Assembly (NCBI GenBank): GCA_963790965.1
Contig: CAWBQO010000006.1
Span: 992,001 to 1,056,000, forward strand
Source: CAWBQO01 sp963790965
Lineage (GTDB): Bacteria > Bacteroidota > Rhodothermia > Rhodothermales > DASSAV01
Reading direction: 5' to 3'
Length of the DNA stretch: 64,000 nucleotides
The notes beneath the pieces were generated by a model that did not search any database, was not told the DNA's origin, and saw only the letters and a program-made list of their open reading frames with translations. The position numbers were made by a program, and so were the translations under genes. The stretch's first letter is position 1; each line of letters opens with the position of its first letter. Positions 34,607 to 42,747 of the stretch are shown in pieces.

Positions 34607-35229
34607 TGCACCTTTCAATGAAGCGCCTATTTGACATTACCGCCTCAGCGCTGGGCTTTGCGGCCCTCAGCCCCGTGCTGATTGGCGTGGCCGTAAGCGC
34701 GCGCCTGAAGCTCGGCTCGCCGGTGCTCTTCCGGCAGGTCAGGCCCGGCCTACACGCGCGTCCCTTCACCATGCTGAAATTCCGCACGATGACCGATGGA
34801 CGGGACGCCGCCGGTAACCTCCTGCCCGACGCCGACCGCCTGCCGCCCTTTGGCCAGTTTCTCCGTCGGACGAGCCTGGACGAGCTTCCCGAACTCTGGA
34901 ACGTGCTCCGGGGAGACATGAGCCTCGTAGGACCCCGGCCGCTGCTGATGGAGTATTTGGATCGCTACACGCCCGAGCAAGCTCGGCGGCATGAGGTCCG
35001 GCCGGGGGTCACTGGCTGGGCGCAGGTCAATGGCCGCAACGAAGTGCCGTGGGAGGAGCGCCTGGCGATGGACGTCTGGTACGTGGACAACCAAAGCCTC
35101 GTGCTCGATCTGAAGATACTCTGGATGACGCTGTCGCGGGTGTTCAAGCGCGAGGGTGTGTCCGCCGCGGGTCACGTGACGATGCCGAAGTTCGAGGGGC
35201 AGGCGAAGCCTTCCGTTGCAGATGCCTGA
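34606..35229 (+). CDS. pglC: PglC-like initiating phosphoglycosyl transferase
   Basis: A 207-residue monotopic phosphoglycosyl transferase: MKRLFDITASALGFAALSPVLIGV (re-entrant membrane helix), FRQVRPGL, FTMLKFRTM, then the catalytic Asp-Glu in RTSLDELPELWNVLRGDMSLVGPRPLL and PGVTGWAQVNGRN. It transfers a sugar phosphate, probably diNAcBac or another amino sugar phosphate, onto undecaprenyl phosphate and so starts repeat-unit assembly. Short length fits PglC rather than WcaJ/WbaP. It overlaps the following acetyltransferase gene by eight bases, supporting the bacillosamine-type pathway. Confidence 0.88.
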   Translation: MHLSMKRLFDITASALGFAALSPVLIGVAVSARLKLGSPVLFRQVRPGLHARPFTMLKFRTMTDGRDAAGNLLPDADRLPPFGQFLRRTSLDELPELWNVLRGDMSLVGPRPLLMEYLDRYTPEQARRHEVRPGVTGWAQVNGRNEVPWEERLAMDVWYVDNQSLVLDLKILWMTLSRVFKREGVSAAGHVTMPKFEGQAKPSVADA

Positions 35230-35839
35230 GCCCGTTGAAGTATATGTACTCGGTGCAGGCGGCCACGCGAAGGTGGTTGTCGCCACGCTCCTGGCTGCCG
35301 GTTACATGGTAGCGGGGCTGCTGGACGATGACGAATCAACCCACGGTGCTGAGGTACTAAGCGCTCCTGTACTTGGTCCGGTTGGTCTCCTCCATTCGCT
35401 CGGTAAGCCGCAAGCCATCATAGGGATAGGTAACAACCGCATCCGGAATGAACTGGCAACTCGCTTTTCCGGTCTTGCAGAGTGGGTAACCGTCGTACAT
35501 CCCCGCGCCGACGTTCATCCAGATGCGCAACTCGGTGCCGGGACGGTCGTCTTTTGCGGAGCCGTCGTGCAGCCCGGCACCGTGATCGGCAACCATGTTA
35601 TCGTGAATACGGGGGCCACGGTAGACCACGACTGTTCACTGGCCGACTTCGTACACGTCGCGCCTGGCGTTCACCTCGCCGGCAACGTTCGACTGCAGGA
35701 AGGCGTCTTCATGGGTATCGCCTCCGCCGCTGTTCCAGGTGTGACCGTCGGCGCGTGGACGACTGTCGGGGCAGGGGGCGCCGTCACGGTGGATCTGCCG
35801 GCCGGCGTGACAGCCGTCGGGGTGCCTGCCCGCGTATGA
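35222..35839 (+). CDS. pglD: PglD/NeuD-like sugar N/O-acetyltransferase
   Basis: A 205-residue protein with an N-terminal Rossmann-like sugar-binding domain (PVEVYVLGAGGHAKVVVATL) and a C-terminal left-handed beta-helix of hexapeptide repeats (VFCGAVVQPGTVIGNHVIVN, ATVDHDCSLADFVHVAPGV; His in VDHDC is the likely catalytic base). PglD acetylates the 4-amino group of UDP-4-amino sugars. It sits next to PglC-like and PglE-like genes. The start at 35222 overlaps the preceding gene; an in-frame ATG at 35216 is possible. Confidence 0.87.
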   Translation: MPEPVEVYVLGAGGHAKVVVATLLAAGYMVAGLLDDDESTHGAEVLSAPVLGPVGLLHSLGKPQAIIGIGNNRIRNELATRFSGLAEWVTVVHPRADVHPDAQLGAGTVVFCGAVVQPGTVIGNHVIVNTGATVDHDCSLADFVHVAPGVHLAGNVRLQEGVFMGIASAAVPGVTVGAWTTVGAGGAVTVDLPAGVTAVGVPARV

Positions 35840-35892
35840 ACAACTCGTTTGAGTTGACGTTTCTACAGCAAGCCAACAGCCTTTCACATCCC

Positions 35893-36213
35893 ATGCACTC
35901 CGATCTGCAATCTGTCCTTGCGCACGCCCGGTCCGAGCTGGAGCGGATCTATGGTGATCGGCTTCTGAAGGTCGTCCTCTACGGCAGTCAGGCTCGCGGC
36001 GACGCGCACGAGGAGTCGGATGTGGACCTGCTCGTCGTGCTGGAGGGGCCGGTGGACTGGTTCAGGGAAATAGATCGGACATTGGCTCTGCAAACGGAAT
36101 CGCTTCTCGTGCACGGTGTTTTGATCAGCCTCGTTCACGTATCCGAAGAAGACTATGAAGGCGAAGATCAGCCCCTCATGATCAATGTTCACCGCGAAGG
36201 TGTTACTGTATGA
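35893..36213 (+). CDS. MNT-type nucleotidyltransferase (antitoxin of a MNT/HEPN pair)
   Basis: A 106-residue minimal nucleotidyltransferase: LLKVVLYGSQARGDAHEESDVDLLVVL contains GSxxRG and the metal-binding DxD. In MNT/HEPN modules this protein AMPylates or otherwise blocks the HEPN RNase. The start at 35893 matches family N-termini (LQSVLAHARSELERIYGDR); an ATG at 35836, overlapping the pglD stop, would add 19 residues. The HEPN gene begins inside its stop codon region (ATGA overlap). Confidence 0.88.
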   Translation: MHSDLQSVLAHARSELERIYGDRLLKVVLYGSQARGDAHEESDVDLLVVLEGPVDWFREIDRTLALQTESLLVHGVLISLVHVSEEDYEGEDQPLMINVHREGVTV

Positions 36214-36593
36214 CCTTGCCTTCCGAGCCACTTATGGAGAAGGCATACCGCAGCCTGTCTGCCGCTGACCGAAACCTCGCGGCGGGCGATTCGGAAACGG
36301 CTCTTAACCGCGCCTACTATGCCTCTTTCTATGCTACGACGGCCGCTCTCCTGAGCGAGGGCGAGGTGGTGAAGACGCACGCGGGCGTTCAAGGCCGGTT
36401 CTATCGGAGGTTCGTTGATTCGGGACGGATACCTGCTGCTACGGCACAGTCGTTCACGAGGGCTTTCCAAGCTCGCCAGACGAGTGACTATACCGTGCAG
36501 CCGCCGGCATCCCTCGAAAGCGCAACGGCCCTGCTGGAGGACGTTCGCTGGTTCGTCGGCAGCATCGCAAAACTCTTGGGACGATCGGAATAG
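36210..36593 (+). CDS. HEPN-domain protein (toxin partner)
   Basis: A 127-residue all-helical HEPN protein. AYRSLSAADRNLAAGDSETA, then LNRAYYASFYATTAALLSEG and VVKTHAGVQGRFYRRFVDSG follow the common minimal-HEPN pattern; the conserved Arg-Tyr-Tyr block and KTHxG contribute to the putative RNase site. Members cut or inhibit RNA until neutralised by the nucleotidyltransferase. The gene overlaps the MNT gene by four bases. After it, about 235 bases (36594-36827) show nothing recognisable. Confidence 0.87.
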   Translation: MTLPSEPLMEKAYRSLSAADRNLAAGDSETALNRAYYASFYATTAALLSEGEVVKTHAGVQGRFYRRFVDSGRIPAATAQSFTRAFQARQTSDYTVQPPASLESATALLEDVRWFVGSIAKLLGRSE

Positions 36594-36827
36594 AACCTGG
36601 CGATGGGCCGTGGAGCGTCGATCATCTATTCAGCATCGCCCGCGCGTCCGAACCCGCTCACCGGTATGCGCTTGCCGAGTGAAAAGTCTTCGTCCAGAAC
36701 TCAATATGTTTCGTTCTCGGCGCAGCCGTCCGGGAGGGAAGAGAACTATACAGACGGGCGCTGAACCACTCGTATCCCGGATCGTACTCTTTGATCGTTG
36801 ATTCGTGTACATGAAGTCGTGACCCAG

Positions 36828-37052
36828 ATGGCAGGCCAACCCGATCGGATAACTTTCAATCCCGCGCAATGCGGCGGGCGGCCGTGTATCCGGGGAATGC
36901 GTGTTCGCGTGATCGATGTGCTCGATCTTCTCGCGGCCGGACTCACGCGGGTGCAGGTGCTCGAGGAACTACCTGATCTGGAGCCTGCCGACATCGAAGC
37001 CGCCCTGCGGCATGCAAGCAGCAGACTCGACCACCCGGTTCTCGCGGTCTGA
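36828..37052 (+). CDS. DUF433 antitoxin
   Basis: A 74-residue protein of the DUF433 family (DRITFNPAQCGGRPCIRGMR, VRVIDVLDLLAAGLTRVQVL, PADIEAALRHA), a small winged-helix-like antitoxin usually paired with a DUF5615 PIN-like toxin. The ATG at 36828 matches the family start. Its stop overlaps the ATG of a truncated toxin (TGATG). With the toxin gene broken, the antitoxin may persist only as a relic or act on other loci. Confidence 0.85.
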   Translation: MAGQPDRITFNPAQCGGRPCIRGMRVRVIDVLDLLAAGLTRVQVLEELPDLEPADIEAALRHASSRLDHPVLAV

Positions 37053-37183
37053 TGCCGATCCTCTGGCTGGACGCGCAACCGTCTCCTGCGCTTGCCGCGT
37101 GGATCTGCCGGAAGTTCGAAGGCATAGAGGCGCAATCGGTTCGTGCACTTGGGCTTACGGGGCCGTTGATTTACTATGGATGA
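37052..37183 (+). pseudogene. DUF5615 PIN-like toxin, truncated to 43 residues
   Basis: The frame reads MPILWLDAQPSPALAAWICR, then KFEGIEAQSVRALGL, and departs from the family directly afterwards (TGPLIYYG, stop). Intact relatives are about 110-120 residues and carry further acidic PIN residues, which are missing here; only the first Asp (LDAQ) remains. The break lies about 50 bases before the dispersed element at 37232, suggesting that an insertion or deletion linked to that element removed the 3' part. Confidence 0.75.
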
Positions 37184-37231
37184 AATACATCGTTTATTTA
37201 TAGTGCTTTGTAAGCAACGGAAATGCTGCCT

Positions 37232-37330
37232 AACACCCCCTTGAATCCCCCTCAAGGGGGAAGTTGCGTGGGTGCTTTGGTTCATATCGTCAGCTACAAA
37301 CACCGCGTTCCGTTAGTTCAACAGCCTCCA
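37232..37330 (+). repeat. Dispersed ~95-100 bp element, copy 2
   Basis: AACACCCCCTTGAATCCCCC through the CAAGGGGG arm and the tail CAGCTACAAACACCGCGTTC, then TTCAACAGCCTCCAA. It follows the truncated toxin gene and precedes the aminotransferase. Confidence 0.8.
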
Positions 37331-37421
37331 AAGGGAGTGTCGGTAGTCGAGATCGGTAGCGCAGTGTAGCCGGTCCCGCGTTTATGTCGTAGTCATAATT
37401 GGAGCAAGTTCAGAACAGTCC

Positions 37422-38576
37422 ATGATAAACAGTCCCGCCGTCGCCGCACGGTCTCGTGTTTACCTCTCCTCTCCCCACATGGGAACGGAGGAGCAGCGCT
37501 TCGTTCAGGAAGCTTTCAATACCAACTGGATCGCGCCCATGGGCCCCCATGTCGACGCCTTCGAGCAGGAGTTCGCCGAGGCGGTCGGCTCGCCGCACGC
37601 CGTCGCCGTCTCGTCCGGCACGGCCGCGCTTCATCTGGCGCTGATCCTTGCCGGGGTGGAGCGGGACGACGACGTCTTCGTCTCTACGCTGACGTTCGCG
37701 GCCAGCCGTCAACCCGATCGTCTACCAGGGCGGGCGGCCGGTCTTTATAGACTGCGAGCGAAGCGTCGTGGAACATGGACCCGGCGCTTCTGGAGGAGGC
37801 GCTGGCCTCTCGCGCGCGGAGGGGAAGGATGCCGAAAGCTGTTGTCGCTCGTGCACCTCTACGGGCAGAGCGCGGATCTGGACACGATCTCGGCGCTGTG
37901 CGAGCGTTACGGCGTGCCGCTGATCGAGGACGCCGCTGAGGCGCTGGGCGCGACGTACAAGGGTACGGCCCGGGCACGTTCGGGAAGGCGGGTATTTTCT
38001 CTTTCAACGGCAACAAGATCATCACCACCTCCGGCGGCGGGATGCTCGTGACGGCCGATGCGGAGCTCGTCGCCCACGCGCGCAAGCTGGCGACGCAGGC
38101 GCGCGAACCGGCGCCGCACTACGAGCACGCGGAGATCGGCTTCAACTACCGGATGAGCAACGTCCTGGCCGGCATCGGCCGGGGCCAGCTTAGCGTGCTG
38201 GAGGACCGCGTCGAGGCCCGCCGCCGGAATTTCGACTTTTACCGCGAGCACCTCGGCGATCTGCCGGGCATCGCCTTCATGCCGGAAGCTCCCTGGGGGC
38301 GGCATACGCGCTGGCTTACCTGCCTGACGATCGATCCGGCGGCGTTCGGTGCCGACGCGGGAGGACGTGCGGCTCGCGCTGGAAGCGGAGAACATCGAGG
38401 CGCGGCCGGTCTGGAAGCCGATGCACCTGCAGCCGGTGTTCGCGGGGTGTGAGGCGGTCGGCGGCAGCGTGGCCGAGGGATTGTTCGAGCGGGGGCTGTG
38501 CCTGCCGTCGGGTTCGAACCTGACAGAGGACGACCTGAGCCGCGTCGTTGAAGCCGTTCGGGCGTCGCGGAGGTGA
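37422..38576 (+). pseudogene. PglE/WbpE-type sugar aminotransferase with five single-base indels
   Basis: The parts are clearly one DegT/DnrJ/EryC1 enzyme of about 385 residues: VYLSSPHMGTEEQRFVQEAF, AVSSGTAALHLALILAG, LTFAAS (frame lost near 37706), NPIVYQGGRPVFIDCERS, SWNMDPALLEEALASRA, VHLYGQSADLDTISALC, IEDAAEALGATYKGT, FSFNGNKIITTSGGGMLVT (PLP Lys), FNYRMSNVLAGIGRGQL and VRLALEAENIEARPVWKP. Frame changes are needed near 37706, 37767, 37838, 37970 and 38345: four extra bases and one missing base, all in G/C-rich contexts. It would supply the 4-amino group for the PglC/PglD-type sugar. Either a decaying gene or assembly error. Confidence 0.85.
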
Positions 38577-38870
38577 CTCCACGTCCGGCTGCAAACACCC
38601 GGGAGCGAGGCGGCGTACCGCAAGCGTTGGAACTCCGCCGTTGATGAACCGGGCGGTCGGGGGAACCGGGGAGGGAATGAGCACAGGATAGCCAGAACGG
38701 CCCTGCCGAGTCGTGCGGGCGCATCGTGGCGTCTCAGGCTGCGAAAGAAACCAGATCCTTCGCTGCGCTCAGGATGACAGGCGGGGGGCGGGGCGGAGGA
38801 TGACGGGCGGGGCGTTGTTATTCTTGTTCGGGGCGACGGGCAAGCGGGCGGTGCGTTGTTGCCTTTTGAG

Positions 38871-38945
38871 GAGGTCCCTCCGCGCGGCGGCGGAGGAGGT
38901 GGGTTCATGATGAGGGCCGGTGGCGCCGCCTTGGTCGGGATGACA
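38871..38945 (+). repeat. 75-bp dispersed element, copy 2
   Basis: Starts GAGGTCCCTCCGCGCGGCGG and ends in GGGATGACA; lies inside unit 1 of the array. Confidence 0.9.
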
Positions 38946-39226
38946 GGCCGGGGGGCAGGTGTCTTGCGGGGACGGATGATTTTGACGCAGAGACGCGGAG
39001 GCGCAGAGGTTTTCATCCTGTGATGTTTGCGGCATTCGCCCGGAGGCCTGTAGGGGCACGGTATATCGTGCCCCTAATACGATAAAGGCAGATCCTTCGC
39101 TGCGCTCAGGATGACAGGCGGGGGGCGGGGCGGAGGATGACGGGCGGGGCGGAGGATGACGGGCGGGGCGTTGTCATTCTTGTTCGGGGCGACGGGCAGG
39201 CGGGCGGTGCGTTGTTGCCTTTTGAG

Positions 39227-39301
39227 GAGGTCCCTCCGCGCGGCGGCGGAGGAGGTGGGTTCATGATGAGGGCCGGTGGCGCCGCCTTGGTCGGGATGAC
39301 A
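39227..39301 (+). repeat. 75-bp dispersed element, copy 3
   Basis: Almost identical to copy 2; lies inside unit 2 of the array. Confidence 0.9.
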
Positions 39302-39583
39302 GGCCGGGGGGGCAGGTGTCTTGCGGGGACGGATGATTTTGACGCAGAGACGCGGAGGCGCAGAGGTTTTGATTCCGTGAGGTTCTCGGCATTCGTCCGG
39401 AGGCCTGTAGGGGCACGATAGTTCGTGCCCCTAATACGATAAAGGCAGATCCTTCGCTGCGCTCAGGATGACAGGCGGGGGGCGGGGCGGAGGATGACGG
39501 GCGGGGCGGAGGATGACGGGCGGGGCGTTGTTATTCTTGTTCGGGGCGACGGGCAGGCGGGCGGTGCGTTGTTGCCTTTTGAG

Positions 39584-39658
39584 GAGGTCCCTCCGCGCGG
39601 CGGCGGATGAGGTGGGTTCATGATGAGGGCCGGTAGCGCCGCCTTGGTCGGGATGACA
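39584..39658 (+). repeat. 75-bp dispersed element, copy 4
   Basis: Lies inside unit 3; shares GCGGATGAGG and GGTAGCGCC variants with copy 1 at 18683, so unit 3 may be the oldest of the array. Confidence 0.9.
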
Positions 39659-40164
39659 TTCTGGGGGGCAGGTGTCTTGCGGGGACGGATGATTTTGACG
39701 CAGAGACGCGGAGGCGCAGAGGTTTTGATTCCGTGCGGTTTGCGGCATTCGCCCGGAGGCCTGTAAGGGCACGATGTGTCGTGCCCTTATTTCGATAAAG
39801 GCAGACTCCTTCGCTGCGCTCAGGATGACAGCCTGGGGGCGGGGGAGGAGGCGCGGGCATTTGGAGCACAGGGAAGGCAGAACGCCCCCACTATACTCTG
39901 CCGAACTGAGCGAGGCATCTCAGCCGTGCTTAAGCGCCTGTTGACTTACTGTCGAGGGGATACTTCATGATTAATGAGGCAATGTGCGTGCCTTAAGTGC
40001 TGCATTGCGTAGCCTTATACTCCACTTAACGGAGAGGGTGTGCTTGGCGCTTGGGTATAGAACTTTAGCTTCATATAGCGCTTTTTAGTATTTCAAGAGT
40101 CAATCAGGGAAGCAAGCTGCGGCGGTCAGCGTAAGAATTCCTCCCATCTATCCCGAGCGCGCGC

Positions 40165-41100
40165 ATGAAAGTTCTTAAAGTCGGCTTTTCCATTATTGGT
40201 GTGGTCCTCGTGGGCCTCCTTCTGTGGGGGAGCGTCGAACCATACTTCCTCTCGACGGAGGCGTACACGGTCTCCGTACCGAACCTGCCGGACTCGTGGG
40301 AAGGCAAGAAGGTAGCACTCATCGCTGATTGGCAGGTGGGCATGCGGCTGGGGAACGAGCCTACGGTGCGCCGTTCTGTCACCGAGGCGCTGGAGGAGCA
40401 GCCGGACGTGGTGCTGATCGCGGGGGATTTTGTCTACAAGGCGGAAGAGAACACCGAAGCGATCCTGCAGAAGGTGCGTGAGGCGCTCGAGCCGCTGGGC
40501 GCATCCGGGGTCCCGGCGTTCGCGGTGCTCGGGAATCACGATTACGGGATGAACAAGCGCGATCATCCCGCAAATACGGTGCTCGCCGCAAAGGTCACCC
40601 GCGCGGTAGAAGATGCAGGCGTTACGGTTTTACAGAATCAAACGGCAGCGGTCGAGGCTCCGGGAGCAGATGCGTCGGCGGGTGCAGATCGCCTCTACAT
40701 AGTGGGAATCGGTCCGCGCTGGCCCGAAAGCGACCAGCCGTCGGAGGCGTTCACGGCGCTCGCTCCCGAGGCCGCGCGCATTGTGCTCATGCACAACCCG
40801 AACACTTTTCCGGAGATCGGCGCAGGCCGCGCACCGCTCGCACTTGCCGGTCATACGCACGGGGGACAAATCAGCCTGCCGTACACGAAGAGTTGGTCAT
40901 GGTTGCAGATCGTCCAGAAAGGCGAGGTGCACGCCGACGGTTGGATTGAGGACGGCTTCGGGCAGGCAGGCAATCGCCTGTATGTCAATCGCGGCATCGG
41001 TTTCAGCACTGTCCCGCTGCGCGTACACTGCACGCCGGAGGTTACTATTTTGACGCTGATAAAGGCAGCGCAGGAAACCGCCGCATTAATGCATGAGTGA
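40165..41100 (+). CDS. Metallophosphoesterase, membrane-anchored
   Basis: A 311-residue calcineurin-like phosphoesterase. An N-terminal membrane helix (VGFSIIGVVLVGLLLWGSV) precedes the catalytic domain: IADWQVG (in place of the usual DxH), VVLIAGDFVY (GD), FAVLGNHDYG (GNHD), VLMHNPNTF and LALAGHTHGGQISLP (GHTH). The first metal motif is D-W-Q rather than D-x-H, which could change metal preference. The family hydrolyses phosphomono- or diesters; YkoQ/YaeI-like members act on lipid or UDP-sugar phosphoesters. It stands alone, convergent with the sulfurtransferase gene. Confidence 0.87.
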   Translation: MKVLKVGFSIIGVVLVGLLLWGSVEPYFLSTEAYTVSVPNLPDSWEGKKVALIADWQVGMRLGNEPTVRRSVTEALEEQPDVVLIAGDFVYKAEENTEAILQKVREALEPLGASGVPAFAVLGNHDYGMNKRDHPANTVLAAKVTRAVEDAGVTVLQNQTAAVEAPGADASAGADRLYIVGIGPRWPESDQPSEAFTALAPEAARIVLMHNPNTFPEIGAGRAPLALAGHTHGGQISLPYTKSWSWLQIVQKGEVHADGWIEDGFGQAGNRLYVNRGIGFSTVPLRVHCTPEVTILTLIKAAQETAALMHE

Positions 41101-41133
41101 AGCGAAGTTGCTGCCGTCGCGCAACATTGCTGC

Positions 41134-41979
41134 CTAACGAGTCGCTATCTCTCTTGACGGATCGGTAATCCACTCGCTCCAGGAGCCGGGATAGAGGCGG
41201 GGCCGGGGCAGTCCCGCGCGCTCCATCGCGAGCGCAAGATGGGCCGCCGACACGCCCGACCCGCAGTAGGCGACCGCCTCTTCGGGAGACGCGCCATCAA
41301 GTATTTCAAGGAAACTTCGGCGCAGCGCGTCCGGGGGAAGAAATGCGCCCTCGGCGTTGAGGCTGTCGAGGTACGGCGCGGACCGGGCACCGGGGATGTG
41401 TCCGGCAACGGCGTCTATGGGTTCTTCTTCGCCGCGAAACCGCGCTTCCGCCCGCGCGTCGAGCAGCACCCGGTCGGAAAGGTTCGTTCCTTCAATCTCT
41501 TGCGCCGAGACGACCATGCCGGGGCGGGGTTCGGGACGAAAGGTGCGTCTTTGTCGCTCGGGAACGCTGCGGCTCAGCGGGCGCTCTTCTCGCAGCCAGG
41601 CGTTAAGGCCGCCGTCGAGAAGGGCGACCGCGTCGTGGCCGAGATACCGTAATAGCCACCAGAGCCGCGCGGCAATCTGCCCCCCGGCATCATCATAGGC
41701 AACGACCTGGACGCCCTCTTCGATGCCCCACGCGGAAAAGCGCGCGGCCACCTCCGGGACCGCCGGCAAAGGGTGTCTGCCCGTCTGCCCGGGCTTGACC
41801 GGGCCGGAGAGATCATCATCCAGATGCGCGTATACGGCCCCGGGAATGTGGCCCTCGTCATATTGCCGTCTCCCAATGGACACATCGCTGAGCGAGAACC
41901 GGCAGTCCACCGGCAACCAACCCGAATCGCCGAGATGCGCGGCCAGTTCGGCGGTCGTGACGAGGAGACTGTGGGGCAT
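41134..41979 (-). CDS. Sulfurtransferase with two rhodanese domains
   Basis: A 281-residue two-domain rhodanese. The N-terminal, inactive domain has PVDCRFSLSD and YDEGHIPGAVYAHLDDDLSG; the C-terminal domain has LLDARAEARFRGEEE, GHIPGARSAPY and the active-site loop with C239 in AYCGSGVSAAHLALA. The CGSGVS loop is close to the CGSGVT of 3-mercaptopyruvate sulfurtransferases, so cyanide or thiol detoxification from 3-mercaptopyruvate or thiosulfate is expected. The ATG at 41979 is preferred over 42024. It is divergent from moaC, and a sulfur link to molybdopterin is possible but not shown. Confidence 0.9.
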   Translation of the reverse strand: MPHSLLVTTAELAAHLGDSGWLPVDCRFSLSDVSIGRRQYDEGHIPGAVYAHLDDDLSGPVKPGQTGRHPLPAVPEVAARFSAWGIEEGVQVVAYDDAGGQIAARLWWLLRYLGHDAVALLDGGLNAWLREERPLSRSVPERQRRTFRPEPRPGMVVSAQEIEGTNLSDRVLLDARAEARFRGEEEPIDAVAGHIPGARSAPYLDSLNAEGAFLPPDALRRSFLEILDGASPEEAVAYCGSGVSAAHLALAMERAGLPRPRLYPGSWSEWITDPSREIATR

Positions 41980-42177
41980 GGCGCGCTCTCGGGTGCGTGA
42001 CGTATCGAGAAACCCATTCCGCACAAGGACGGGTGGGCATCAGCAAAGATACGGCACCCCCGGGGTCTCGCAGCTAATTATGCAGCGCGGGAGCAATGCT
42101 TGATGATTGCCGTTACCGTGTCCGGCCGTTATCTTTCTTCCGAAGCACAGAACCGTCCCTCTGAATTGTACCATCCC

Positions 42178-42684
42178 ATGTCAGTAGAAACAACGATTCC
42201 ACAGGTTTCGCCCCAGGGCGGCGTCCGCATGGTGGATGTCTCGGGAAAGACCGTTTCGATGCGCACGGCGCTTGCGGCAGGCCGCGTGGTGCTTTCCGCG
42301 GAGGCCGTGCAACTCGTACGAGAAAACCGCGTCAGAAAAGGCGATGTGCTCCTGACGGCCCAGGTGGCGGGAATCATGGGAGCCAAACAGACGAGCCGCC
42401 TCGTGCCGCTTTGCCATGACGTGTACGTGGAGAATGTGGACGTGGAGCTTACGCTCGACGAGGAGGAGCAGGCTATCGAAATTCGCGCGTATGCCAAAAG
42501 CTTCGGCCCGACGGGCGTTGAGATGGAGGCGCTTACCGGCGTTATGGTCGCAGCGCTTACCGTATACGATATGACGAAATCAGTCTCCAAAGATCACTAC
42601 ATTACCGACGTTCGGTTGCTCGCCAAAACCGGTGGGGCCAGCGGCGACTACCGGCGCGGAGATTCCGGTTCATTTCAAGAATAG
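42178..42684 (+). CDS. moaC: Cyclic pyranopterin monophosphate synthase MoaC
   Basis: A 168-residue enzyme that converts 3',8-cyclo-7,8-dihydro-GTP into cyclic pyranopterin monophosphate in molybdenum-cofactor synthesis. Hallmarks are RMVDVSGKTVSMRTALA, TSRLVPLCHDVYVENVDVE, GPTGVEMEALTGVMVAALTVYDM and KDHYITDVRLLAKTGGASGDY, with the catalytic Asp/Lys in the last two. The usual KSG in the last motif is ASG here. An ATG at 42100 would add 26 residues that the family lacks. No other moa genes are in the window. Confidence 0.95.
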   Translation: MSVETTIPQVSPQGGVRMVDVSGKTVSMRTALAAGRVVLSAEAVQLVRENRVRKGDVLLTAQVAGIMGAKQTSRLVPLCHDVYVENVDVELTLDEEEQAIEIRAYAKSFGPTGVEMEALTGVMVAALTVYDMTKSVSKDHYITDVRLLAKTGGASGDYRRGDSGSFQE

Positions 42685-42747
42685 ACGCATCGGACCCACC
42701 GGCAACGCTCTTTCGAGCGCCGCGTCCAGGTAAATAAAAGCGCACTG

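Larger units (their letters stand above)
38754..39803 (+). repeat. Tandem array, three units of 337, 357 and 356 bp
   Basis: Units start at 38754, 39091 and 39448; a fourth begins at 39804 but degenerates. Each unit runs: 26-bp element, GGATGACGGGCGGGGCG minisatellite, TTCTTGTTCGGGGCGACGGG, 75-bp element, GACGCAGAGACGCGGAGGCG phrase, and a GGGGCACG...CGTGCCCC hairpin followed by AATACGATAAAGGCA. The units differ mainly in minisatellite copy number. Confidence 0.9.
38577..40164. other. Repeat desert (no gene) followed by an A/T-richer spacer
   Basis: 38754-39803 is a three-unit tandem array. Before it, 38690-38753 resembles segments at 51106-51152 and 61040-61083. After 39840 a fragment of the GAGGCATCTCAGCCGTGCTT hairpin appears (about 39912), then about 230 bases of A/T-richer DNA without repeats that probably contains the promoter of the metallophosphoesterase gene. 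Open frames in the array are repeat translations. Confidence 0.75.
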
